Below are positions 1 to 4,903 of a stretch of DNA of 12,104 nt, in pieces. The notes beneath the pieces are model-generated. The model searched no databases, was not told where the DNA came from, and saw only the letters and a program-made list of their open reading frames with translations. A program made the position numbers and the translations under genes. The first letter of the stretch is position 1. Each line of letters begins with the position of its first letter. The DNA is taken from positions 1 to 12,104 of the forward strand of contig WQZW01000018.1 of NCBI GenBank assembly GCA_009780545.1, in the 5' to 3' direction. The DNA is from Treponema sp. (lineage in GTDB: Bacteria; Spirochaetota; Spirochaetia; Treponematales; Breznakiellaceae).

Positions 1-107
1 CCAAGGCCGCCGCCCTCCTTCGTAATGCCGAACTCTGGTCCGAATCCCACCGGACCTACATGAACCGGCGGCGGGCGGAAGCGGCGATTTTGGAGGAGGC
101 GGTATGA
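1..107 (+). CDS. C-terminal end of an upstream phage gene (partial)
   Basis: The frame starting at base 3 is open from the window edge to TGA at 105-107. It gives about 34 residues ending in a very basic, then acidic, helical tail (YMNRRRAEAAILEEAV). Only the C terminus is visible and I do not recognise the family. By position, just before the protease in a Mu-like head region, it could be the end of a portal, minor head (gpF-like) or morphogenesis protein, but that is inference from gene order only. Its last codons contain GGAGGAGG followed by ATGA at 104-107, which looks like a translational coupling signal. The gene that should follow on this strand has apparently been replaced by the opposite-strand gene at 116-457. 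Confidence 0.6.
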   Translation, partial: KAAALLRNAELWSESHRTYMNRRRAEAAILEEAV

Positions 108-115
108 GCGGGAAG

Positions 116-457
116 CTATCCGTCCAGGTCGTAGGGATTGATCGGCGGCCCCCGACGCTTGGCGGGCCGGAGTATCGGGAGCCCGTCCGCATCCCGCCTG
201 ACGGCGGTCTCGCGGGTATGCCCGACGAATTTGGTGTTGCGCCTATGGAAATCGTCGCTGATCCTGAGAGCCGCCGTCGGGGTAAAAAGGATACCCTCGT
301 GGGAGGGCATCCAGCCCGTGCCGCGCTTGAGGCCGTACCGTTCGATCCACCATTTTATGCGGTCCTCCCGGTTTTCGGCCGCCACGCCGAGGGCTTCGGC
401 AAGCGAAGAGGCCAAGGCATACCGTTCTCCGGATATTTCCAAGGTTTTGATTTCCAC
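116..457 (-). CDS. Opposite-strand accessory ('moron'-like) protein, 113 aa, function unknown
   Basis: This gene runs against every other gene in the window. I chose the GTG start at 457-455 because GGGAG lies 8 bases upstream and a near-consensus promoter sits just behind it. The stop is TAG at 118-116, 8 bases from the stop of the convergent upstream gene. The product is hydrophilic and basic. Residues about 14-45 (LASSLAEALGV, then a charged helix with RIKWWIERYGL) could form a helix-turn-helix of the kind seen in small phage regulators or Rha/BRO-like N termini, but I do not recognise a family. The C terminus is Arg/Lys/Pro-rich (RPAKRRGPP). Codon third positions are clearly more GC-rich in this frame than in the overlapping + frame, which supports real coding. 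A lysogenic regulator, superinfection or defence factor, or host-altering protein are all possible; none is shown. Confidence 0.68.
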   Translation of the reverse strand: MEIKTLEISGERYALASSLAEALGVAAENREDRIKWWIERYGLKRGTGWMPSHEGILFTPTAALRISDDFHRRNTKFVGHTRETAVRRDADGLPILRPAKRRGPPINPYDLDG

Positions 458-478
458 GACGTCCACTCCCTTAGACCC

Positions 479-507
479 ATTGTATCGGACATCCCCGGCG
501 TCGTCAA
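479..507 (-). promoter_or_regulatory. Sigma70-type promoter for the opposite-strand gene
   Basis: Read on the minus strand there is TTGACG (507-502), a spacer of exactly 17 bases (501-485) and TACAAT (484-479). This is a five-of-six match at each hexamer with ideal spacing. Transcription would begin near 472, leaving a leader of about 15 bases that carries GGGAG before the GTG start at 457. The promoter needs no phage activator by its look, so the gene could be expressed from a quiescent prophage. That is the usual property of a moron gene. Confidence 0.78.
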
Positions 508-551
508 ACGAAGCGAAAGGGCGCCCGGTCCGCAGAGAACCGAAAAGGCAA

Positions 552-572
552 AAAACGCCGTGGCGGCGTTTT
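552..572. terminator. Bidirectional rho-independent terminator inside the late region
   Basis: AAAACGCCG (552-560), a three-base loop TGG, then CGGCGTTTT (564-572) is a perfect 9-base inverted repeat with a five-pair GC core. On the minus strand the core is followed by six T; on the + strand by four T. Coding density is low here. It could stop late transcripts arriving from the upstream head genes, or short leftward transcripts starting near 584, and so insulate the accessory gene promoter at 479-507. If it works on the + strand, the protease and everything downstream need their own promoter in 573-712. Confidence 0.72.
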
Positions 573-590
573 CCGGAGGCATAACGGGAA

Positions 591-619
591 ATTATAGCCA
601 CAGGGTAAAAACATACCCA
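591..619 (-). promoter_or_regulatory. Possible second leftward promoter (perfect TATAAT, poor -35)
   Basis: A perfect TATAAT lies on the minus strand at 596-591. Seventeen bases upstream is only TGGGTA (619-614), a three-of-six -35, so it would be weak or activator dependent. The spacer contains a short dyad (GGGTA at 603-607, TACCC at 614-618). The three TTTGAA repeats lie directly upstream of the -35 position, where an activator could bind. A transcript from here would start near 584 and meet the terminator at 572-552 at once. It may be an attenuated leader, or the TATAAT may be chance in an AT-richer gap. Confidence 0.35.
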
Positions 620-649
620 TTTGAAGGCTTTTTGAAGGCATTTGAACGG
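620..649. repeat. Three helically phased TTTGAA direct repeats
   Basis: TTTGAAGGC at 620-628 and 631-639 and TTTGAACGG at 641-649 are spaced 11 and 10 bases apart, about one DNA turn. They therefore present the same face of the helix. They lie in the non-coding gap before the protease gene, roughly 75-105 bases upstream of its start. This arrangement suggests a binding site for a transcription factor acting on the downstream late genes or on the leftward promoter candidate. Mu has a late promoter at the equivalent place, but its activator sites do not look like this. Confidence 0.5.
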
Positions 650-724
650 GTGTTTGGGGGTTTCCGGGCCATGTCGGTGACCCCGATTTTTCCCGATTCC
701 ACGGTTTTTGCGGGAGGTGCCTAG

Positions 725-1750
725 ATGCCCGAAATTTTCGTGTTCAAGGCCGGCAAATATCCCCAGGGGGACTGGCCGGTCGAGCGGGTAAAGCGGCTGG
801 TGGATTCCTACGATCCGGAGCAAAACTACGAGGCCCCGGTGGTGATCGGCCACCGTACCTCCGCCATGCGGGACTCCGACCAGTACGCCCACGGCTGGGT
901 CAAGGGCCTGCGCATGGACGGCGAGGGCAAGGTGTACGCATCCATCGACGGCTTTTCCGACGAGGTGCGGGCGGCGATCGAAACGAGGAAGCTCCGTTAC
1001 GTCTCGGCGGAGATATTCGAGTTCGACGGGTCCAAGCCGGAGGACCCGCCGTACCTGCGGGCCGTGGCCCTCCTCGGGAGGGACACCCCGGCGGTGGTCG
1101 GGACCAAAATCGCGTCGGCGTTCGCAAGGCTGTTTCCGGGCGGCGCGGAAAAGCCGGAAGGGGAAAACAAGGTGCTCACGTTCGGCCGGAAGCTGGACGC
1201 GGAGGAAGCAAGGGCAATCTCCGCCCCCGAAGGGCGGAAGGAAGAACCGCAGGAGGATTTGTCGATGGCAAAGACGGTGGAGGAGCTGGAAAGGGAGCTG
1301 GCCGAAAGCAGGGCCGGGGCGGCCGCTTTCCAAAAGGAACTGGCAGAGGCCAGGGCCGGGGCGGACACGCTCCGGAAGGAGCTGGAGGAACGGAAGTCCG
1401 CCGGCCGCAAGGCCGAGGCGGAGGCGTTCTTCGGCAAGCTGCGGGACGAGGGGAAACTCGCCCCGGCGGCGTTCGCCAAAACGGTGGACATGGACGCAAG
1501 GCTTCCGGAGGCGGAGCGGGCCGAGTTCCGTGCCCTGTTCGCCTCGCAGGAACCGAAGGTGGACACGAGCGGTAAGCACGCGGCGGACAAAAAGGGCCGG
1601 AGCGAAAAGCCCGATGCCTTCGGGACCGGCCTTTCCGCAAAGGTCAGGGCGTTCCGGAAGGAACGGAAACTGGGGAGCTTCGCTGAGGCGGCGCAGGTCA
1701 TGCACGCCGAGAAGCCGGAGCTGTTCGAGGAGGAGGAAGCCCATGGCTGA
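725..1750 (+). CDS. Mu gpI-like capsid maturation protease with C-terminal scaffold, 341 aa
   Basis: This protein acts inside the procapsid. Its N-terminal part is a Mu I-type head maturation protease and its C-terminal part is the scaffold that guides capsid assembly. The protease region (about 1-130) has the family pattern: PVVIGHRTS with His43, then HGWVKGL, then RYVSAEIFE with Ser94, then LRAVALLGRDTPAV. His43 and Ser94 are the likely catalytic pair by family resemblance, which I infer. From about residue 181 it becomes an Ala/Glu/Lys-rich coiled coil with a near-duplicate unit (ELAESRAGAA and ELAEARAGAD), then a basic C-terminal tail typical of capsid-binding scaffold ends. GGGAGG lies 7 bases before the ATG. 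The stop overlaps the start of the next gene by 8 bases. The gene is preceded by a control region rather than by a coupled gene. Confidence 0.88.
   Translation: MPEIFVFKAGKYPQGDWPVERVKRLVDSYDPEQNYEAPVVIGHRTSAMRDSDQYAHGWVKGLRMDGEGKVYASIDGFSDEVRAAIETRKLRYVSAEIFEFDGSKPEDPPYLRAVALLGRDTPAVVGTKIASAFARLFPGGAEKPEGENKVLTFGRKLDAEEARAISAPEGRKEEPQEDLSMAKTVEELERELAESRAGAAAFQKELAEARAGADTLRKELEERKSAGRKAEAEAFFGKLRDEGKLAPAAFAKTVDMDARLPEAERAEFRALFASQEPKVDTSGKHAADKKGRSEKPDAFGTGLSAKVRAFRKERKLGSFAEAAQVMHAEKPELFEEEEAHG
1265..1750 (+). CDS. Nested scaffold protein from an internal start (Mu Z-like), 161 aa
   Basis: Met181 of the protease frame (ATG at 1265) is preceded by a perfect AGGAGG at 1251-1256 with 8 bases between. 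This is as strong as any ribosome binding site in the window and lies exactly at the junction between protease and coiled coil. Translation from here would yield the scaffold alone: a 161-residue, strongly charged, mainly helical protein ending ELFEEEEAHG. Mu makes its scaffold Z from an internal in-frame start in gene I, and lambda makes Nu3 the same way inside C, so the arrangement is a known strategy. The extra copies would supply most of the scaffold while the full-length protein supplies protease. Confidence 0.75.
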   Translation: MAKTVEELERELAESRAGAAAFQKELAEARAGADTLRKELEERKSAGRKAEAEAFFGKLRDEGKLAPAAFAKTVDMDARLPEAERAEFRALFASQEPKVDTSGKHAADKKGRSEKPDAFGTGLSAKVRAFRKERKLGSFAEAAQVMHAEKPELFEEEEAHG

Positions 1751-2120
1751 GCGCAGGGCATACGTGGCCGGGACGGCGATAAACCCGGGAACGGCGGTGG
1801 TGCAGGGAGGCGCGGACAACGAGGCCCGCGCCCCCGGCAAGGACGGCAAGGGGGACTTCCTCGGGCTGTACGCCTGGGAAGCGAACGAGCCCAAGGCCAA
1901 GGGCGAGGCCGTCGGCATCGTCCTTTCCGGTACCTGCAAGGCCCTGGCCGGCGGGAACGTGGCGGCGGGAAAGCCGGCGGCGGTCAAGGCGGACGATTCG
2001 GGGTCCCTGGTGGTTCCCGCGGAAAAGGGAACCCATGCCGCGGTCGGGATATTCCTGGAAAGCGGTTCCCCGGGCGAGTACGTGGACGTGCTGGTCGCCC
2101 GCGGCTCGGCGACGGTATAG
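1743..2120 (+). CDS. DUF2190-type capsid decoration protein, 125 aa
   Basis: This is a small Ala/Gly/Val-rich, all-beta-looking protein with no long helices. It begins MAERRAYVAGTAINPGTAVV and ends VDVLVARGSATV. The pattern of Gly-turn-Val strands, with GIVLSGTCKALAGGNVAAG in the middle and a late GTHAAVGIFLESG, fits DUF2190-like proteins that trimerise on the outside of HK97-type capsids. It lies between scaffold and major capsid protein, as decoration genes usually do. The start is the ATG overlapping the protease stop, with GAGGAGGAA 4-5 bases upstream. Family assignment is from memory of the pattern, not from a search. Confidence 0.75.
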   Translation: MAERRAYVAGTAINPGTAVVQGGADNEARAPGKDGKGDFLGLYAWEANEPKAKGEAVGIVLSGTCKALAGGNVAAGKPAAVKADDSGSLVVPAEKGTHAAVGIFLESGSPGEYVDVLVARGSATV

Positions 2121-2129
2121 GAGGCAAAA

Positions 2130-3086
2130 ATGGGAAGGAAATACGGATACATAGACCCGCTGCTGAGCAACCTGGCGGTGGACTACTCGAACAAGGCGCG
2201 GGAGGGGCTGGTCGGCCCGCTGATCTTCCCCAGGGTGCCGGTCCCCAAACCATCCGGCAGGTACGCCAAGTTCGACAAGGAGGCGGCGTTCAAGGTCCCG
2301 GACACCACGATGGCCGGCGAGCGGGCCCAGGCGCGGGAGTTCCACGCCTCGGCGAAGATGGAGAACTACGCCACCACCCCCTACGGCCTGAAGTCGTTCA
2401 TCGACAAGGCGGACCTTGAGTTCATGGACGGCCCGTTCAAAATCTGGGAACTCCGCAAGACCGAACTGATGGTCGGCAAGCTGGAACTGGCCCAGGAGAA
2501 GCGCATCGCCGAAAAAATCCTCGGCCTTGCCGGCCGTTCCGTCACGCTGACCGGGAACAAGGAAGAGGCCGGCAACAAGTGGGCCGGCGGGAAGGGAAAC
2601 CCCTTCGCCGACGTGAAGGCGGCGGTCGCCAAGCTGTTCTTCCGGCCGAACGTGATGATCTTCAGCGAGGCGGTCTACGACGCGCTGGAGTACCACCCGG
2701 TCCTGCTGGACAAGCTCGGCGAGGCGAACCTGATCAAGAAGGTGGACGAGGCGAATCTGGCCAAGCTGTTCCGGATCGACCGGGTGATTATCAGCCGTGG
2801 CCGGGCCGACTTCGGCAAGCCGGCGGAGGGCGGGGCGACGACCCCGAAGAGCATCTGGGGCGACTCGGTGATCCTGGCCCACTCGGGCGACGAATGGGAC
2901 CAGCCCTGCGCCGGCAAGACGCTGGCCCTCCAGTACGCCGAGGCGGACGGGGACGGCTACGTGGTGCGGACCTGGGACGAGGCGGACGGCGGCATGCTCG
3001 GGGGCGAGTACGTGCAGGTGGCCCACGAGACCGCCGAGGTGGTGGTCTGCGGGGACCTGGTCTACACGATCAAAGACGTGCTGTAG
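2130..3086 (+). CDS. Major capsid protein (HK97 fold expected), 318 aa
   Basis: This is the main shell protein of the head. It starts at ATG 2130 with AGGAGG 5 bases upstream, one of the cleanest ribosome binding sites here, as expected for the most abundant protein. The N-terminal part (YIDPLLSNLAVDYSN, then LIFPRVPVPKPSGRYAKF) resembles capsid proteins of Mu-like and related phages that open with a 'DPxLTNLAxxY...GxxxFPxVPV' pattern. A long helix follows at about 105-140 (KIWELRKTELMVGKLELAQEKRIAEKI), like the spine helix of HK97-fold shells. The P-domain-like region contains NVMIFSEAVYDAL. There is no obvious N-terminal scaffolding delta domain, consistent with a separate scaffold upstream. 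No cleavage site can be placed. Confidence 0.85.
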   Translation: MGRKYGYIDPLLSNLAVDYSNKAREGLVGPLIFPRVPVPKPSGRYAKFDKEAAFKVPDTTMAGERAQAREFHASAKMENYATTPYGLKSFIDKADLEFMDGPFKIWELRKTELMVGKLELAQEKRIAEKILGLAGRSVTLTGNKEEAGNKWAGGKGNPFADVKAAVAKLFFRPNVMIFSEAVYDALEYHPVLLDKLGEANLIKKVDEANLAKLFRIDRVIISRGRADFGKPAEGGATTPKSIWGDSVILAHSGDEWDQPCAGKTLALQYAEADGDGYVVRTWDEADGGMLGGEYVQVAHETAEVVVCGDLVYTIKDVL

Positions 3087-3095
3087 GGGTCGGCG

Positions 3096-3512
3096 ATGGG
3101 CTACTGCGAACGGGCCGACCTTGAGGCGGCCTACGGCGAGGACCGCATCCTCGGCTGGAGCCGGGACAATCCGGGCATCGTGGATCGGGCGATCCGCAAC
3201 GCCGGATCGGAGATCGACGGCTACCTCCTGTCGGGCGGCTACCGCGTCCCGTTATCGCCGACCCCGGAGAACCTCCGCAAGTACTGCATCGACATAGCGG
3301 CGGCCAACCTGCTGGTCAGTGCCGGCCTTCTGGAAAACGACCCCGGGGGCCGGGCCGTCGTGGACGAGGCCAAGAACGCCCGGCACTTTTTGGAACGGGT
3401 CGCGGAAGGAAAGTTCCGCATACCCGGCTACGCCGACGAGGGGGAGACTTCCTCCCCGCCGGGCGGGGTGAAGGTTTCGGCCATGCCCCGGCTGGACATG
3501 AGGGGGTTCTGA
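3096..3512 (+). CDS. Mu gp36-like (DUF1320) head-tail joining protein, 138 aa
   Basis: The N terminus (MGYCERADLEAAYGEDRIL) followed by an Asp-rich helix (IVDRAIRNAGSEIDGYLLSGGYRVPL) and then ENLRKYCIDIAAANLL is the recognisable DUF1320/gp36 pattern. That family adopts the fold of head-tail connector proteins (HK97 gp6-like), forming a ring under the portal. The ribosome binding site is weak (a GGGG stretch a few bases upstream), so reinitiation after the capsid stop 9 bases away may matter. The stop TGA shares its A with the next ATG (TGATG), giving tight coupling. Only moderate Pro/Gly content follows residue 110, probably a flexible end. Confidence 0.85.
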   Translation: MGYCERADLEAAYGEDRILGWSRDNPGIVDRAIRNAGSEIDGYLLSGGYRVPLSPTPENLRKYCIDIAAANLLVSAGLLENDPGGRAVVDEAKNARHFLERVAEGKFRIPGYADEGETSSPPGGVKVSAMPRLDMRGF

Positions 3513-3982
3513 TGGCGGGCGCGGGCATCATAAAGGCGGAGTACGGGGGGGACGGACTGGAGAAGGCCATCGAAGCCCTTTCCAAGGCATCGATGCCCGC
3601 GCTGGCCGAGGTCGCCGGGTTCGCCGGAGCGGAGCTGGCCGACATCACGCAGAAGGCGTTCGAGGACCAAAAGGACCCGGTCGAGGGCAAACGCTGGGAG
3701 GCCCTGAAGAATCCCCGCCCGGACGGGACCACGGAGCCGATCCTTCAGTTCGGCGGCGACCTGAAGCGGTCCATGATCTGGGAGGCCTTCCCCGACGGGT
3801 CGGTGATATTCGGCTCGCCGAAGATATACGCCCGGATACACCAGAAGGGCGGGGACGCCGGCCGGGGGCTGAAGACAAAAATTCCGGCCCGCCCGTACAT
3901 GGGCGTGACGAAGGACTTCGACCGGCGGGTCCTGGGCGACCCGGCGGTCCAAAAACTGCTCGGATTGGGGGAGAACGAATGA
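3512..3982 (+). CDS. Mu gpG / Phage_tail_S-like tail completion (virion morphogenesis) protein, 156 aa
   Basis: A helical N-terminal half (LEKAIEALSKASMPALAEVAGFAGAELADI) leads into the family signature: GKRWEALKN, then QFGGDLKRSM, then IFGSPKIYARIHQKGG and IPARPYMGVT. The signature is typical of Mu gpG and P2 gpS-type tail completion proteins (PF05069). These act at the neck, joining or sealing the tail before it docks on the head. In Mu this gene lies before the protease; here it lies between the gp36-like protein and the tail terminator. The start overlaps the previous stop by one base and the stop overlaps the next ATG (ATGA). Confidence 0.85.
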   Translation: MAGAGIIKAEYGGDGLEKAIEALSKASMPALAEVAGFAGAELADITQKAFEDQKDPVEGKRWEALKNPRPDGTTEPILQFGGDLKRSMIWEAFPDGSVIFGSPKIYARIHQKGGDAGRGLKTKIPARPYMGVTKDFDRRVLGDPAVQKLLGLGENE

Positions 3983-4497
3983 TAAACGAGGCAAAAAGCC
4001 TGCTTGAAGGCGTGATAAAACGGGCCGCGCCGGCCGCCACGGTGGTACGGTCGGCGGCGGAGGAAAGCAGGGCGGTCATGGCCCGGAAGTTCCCCCTGGT
4101 TGCCCTGATAACCAATCCGGGAACCTTCGACAACGGGGAAGCCCGGACGGTGCGGTTCAGGGACGGAGGCGGGGCTTACCGGGAACGGTACGTGCGGGGC
4201 AAGCGGAGCCTGCCGGTCCTGGTCCGGTGCTGGGAGGCCGGGGAGGACAAGGCCGACGCGCTCCTGGACGCGGTAATCCCTGAGCTGCCGAGCCGGTGGG
4301 AACATGACGGCTTCACCTGCGAGGTCGGCATAGACGGCGAGGAACATTCCGACCACGCCGGGAACCTCACCAAGGGCTACGTTTCGGTCGTGGGGGTAAC
4401 CTTCACGGCTTACGCGGCACGGAAAGCGGACGCGGTCCCGTACATCGAAAGGACGGAACCGCAGGGCGGGGAATACGCCAAGCAACCGCACGCATAG
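3979..4497 (+). CDS. Probable tail terminator (gp37-position protein), 172 aa
   Basis: The protein begins with a helix (MINEAKSLLEGVIKRAA) and then has mixed alpha/beta strands with FPLVALITNPGTF and an Arg-rich exposed stretch. Further on are LPVLVRCWEAGEDKADALLDAVIPELP and, near the end, YVSVVGVTFTAYAA. The pattern of 'strand, paired helix, late strands' and the size match tail terminators, which cap the growing tube and sheath and join them to the neck. Its position (after gp36 and gpG types, before the sheath) equals Mu gp37. Sequence similarity to a named family is not certain to me, so the role rests mainly on order and fold impression. It starts by ATGA overlap with the previous gene. 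Confidence 0.65.
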   Translation: MINEAKSLLEGVIKRAAPAATVVRSAAEESRAVMARKFPLVALITNPGTFDNGEARTVRFRDGGGAYRERYVRGKRSLPVLVRCWEAGEDKADALLDAVIPELPSRWEHDGFTCEVGIDGEEHSDHAGNLTKGYVSVVGVTFTAYAARKADAVPYIERTEPQGGEYAKQPHA

Positions 4498-4612
4498 CGT
4501 GTGAATTGGGCAAATGCGCCACGGCGTAGCACCGGAAAACGTGCCGCGCCGCGGGAAAAGCGCCCCGGATTTATCCGGGACAGCGTGCGCCCGCATAAGG
4601 ACAGGGGGAACT
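4498..4612 (+). other. 115-base gap with two strong dyads
   Basis: This is the only sizeable break between the capsid and the end of the window. It has no credible start for a longer version of the following gene. It contains CCGCGCCGCGG, an 11-base near-palindrome at about 4543-4553, and CCCGGATTTATCCGGG at 4564-4579 (six-pair stem, TTTA loop). Neither is followed by a T-run, so I do not call a terminator, and I see no convincing -10/-35 pair. An mRNA processing or stability hairpin between neck and tail genes is possible. Confidence 0.4.
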
Positions 4613-4903
4613 ATGACGAAGGCAAACGATCAGCAGGCCGGCGATCCGTCCGATCTGACTCCGGACAACGGAGCGAAAGCGGCGGACGGCAGGGGGAAAC
4701 CTCCTGCCGGAACGACGGGCCGGCCTCGGACGGTCGAGGAACATGCGAAGGCCGCCGGGGTGGACCCGGCGACCCTGGCGGCGGTGATGCAGGCCAAGAA
4801 ATGGGCGGCCGGGAAAACCGTGCCCGAAACCGAATTCAAGGCCGCCGTGGGGGAATTCCTCGGTGCGGCCATGGGAGGAAGCGATGGCGTTACCGGGAAT
4901 TAG
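4613..4903 (+). CDS. Small protein at the Mu gp38 position before the sheath, 96 aa
   Basis: I chose ATG 4613 because AGGGGGAA lies just upstream; an earlier in-frame ATG at 4514 has no ribosome binding site and gives a proline/arginine-rich extension unlike a protein. The first 45 residues are polar and low in hydrophobics (DQQAGDPSDLTPDNGAKAAD) and look disordered. The rest forms two helices: RTVEEHAKAAGVDPATLAAVMQAKKW and VPETEFKAAVGEFLGAAMGG. A comparable Trp-plus-helix ending is, as I recall, common in uncharacterised proteins directly before Mu-like sheath genes. A role in tail assembly is inferred from place only. The end overlaps the sheath gene by 20 bases. Confidence 0.65.
   Translation: MTKANDQQAGDPSDLTPDNGAKAADGRGKPPAGTTGRPRTVEEHAKAAGVDPATLAAVMQAKKWAAGKTVPETEFKAAVGEFLGAAMGGSDGVTGN

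Noticed and set aside
581..595. ATAA and TTAT half-sites (ATAACGGGAAATTAT) as a possible Mu C-type activator site.
   Set aside because: As I recall, the Mu C site has the halves the other way round (TTAT then ATAA); the spacing and orientation here do not fit.
104..724. A 206-codon open frame on the + strand, with a good ribosome binding site and ATGA overlap at its start and a stop directly before the protease ATG.
   Set aside because: Its third codon positions are less GC-rich than those of the opposite-strand gene it covers, the protein looks like a shadow (Pro/Arg/Gly runs), and it runs through the terminator, promoter elements and repeats. It remains the main alternative reading of this region.
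671..724. A 17-codon frame (starting MSVTPIF) ending TAG directly before the protease ATG, a possible leader peptide.
   Set aside because: There is no proper ribosome binding site before 671 and it is the tail of the rejected frame above; abutting stop and start may be chance.
458..2170. Very long minus-strand frame leading into the opposite-strand gene.
   Set aside because: Beyond 457 it only mirrors the protease, decoration and capsid genes; long antisense frames are expected in GC-rich DNA. Only the part from GTG 457 has its own start signals.
4514..4612. An upstream ATG that would extend the gp38-position protein by 33 residues.
   Set aside because: There is no ribosome binding site, the extension is Arg/Pro-rich and covers the dyads; ATG 4613 has AGGGGGAA in front.
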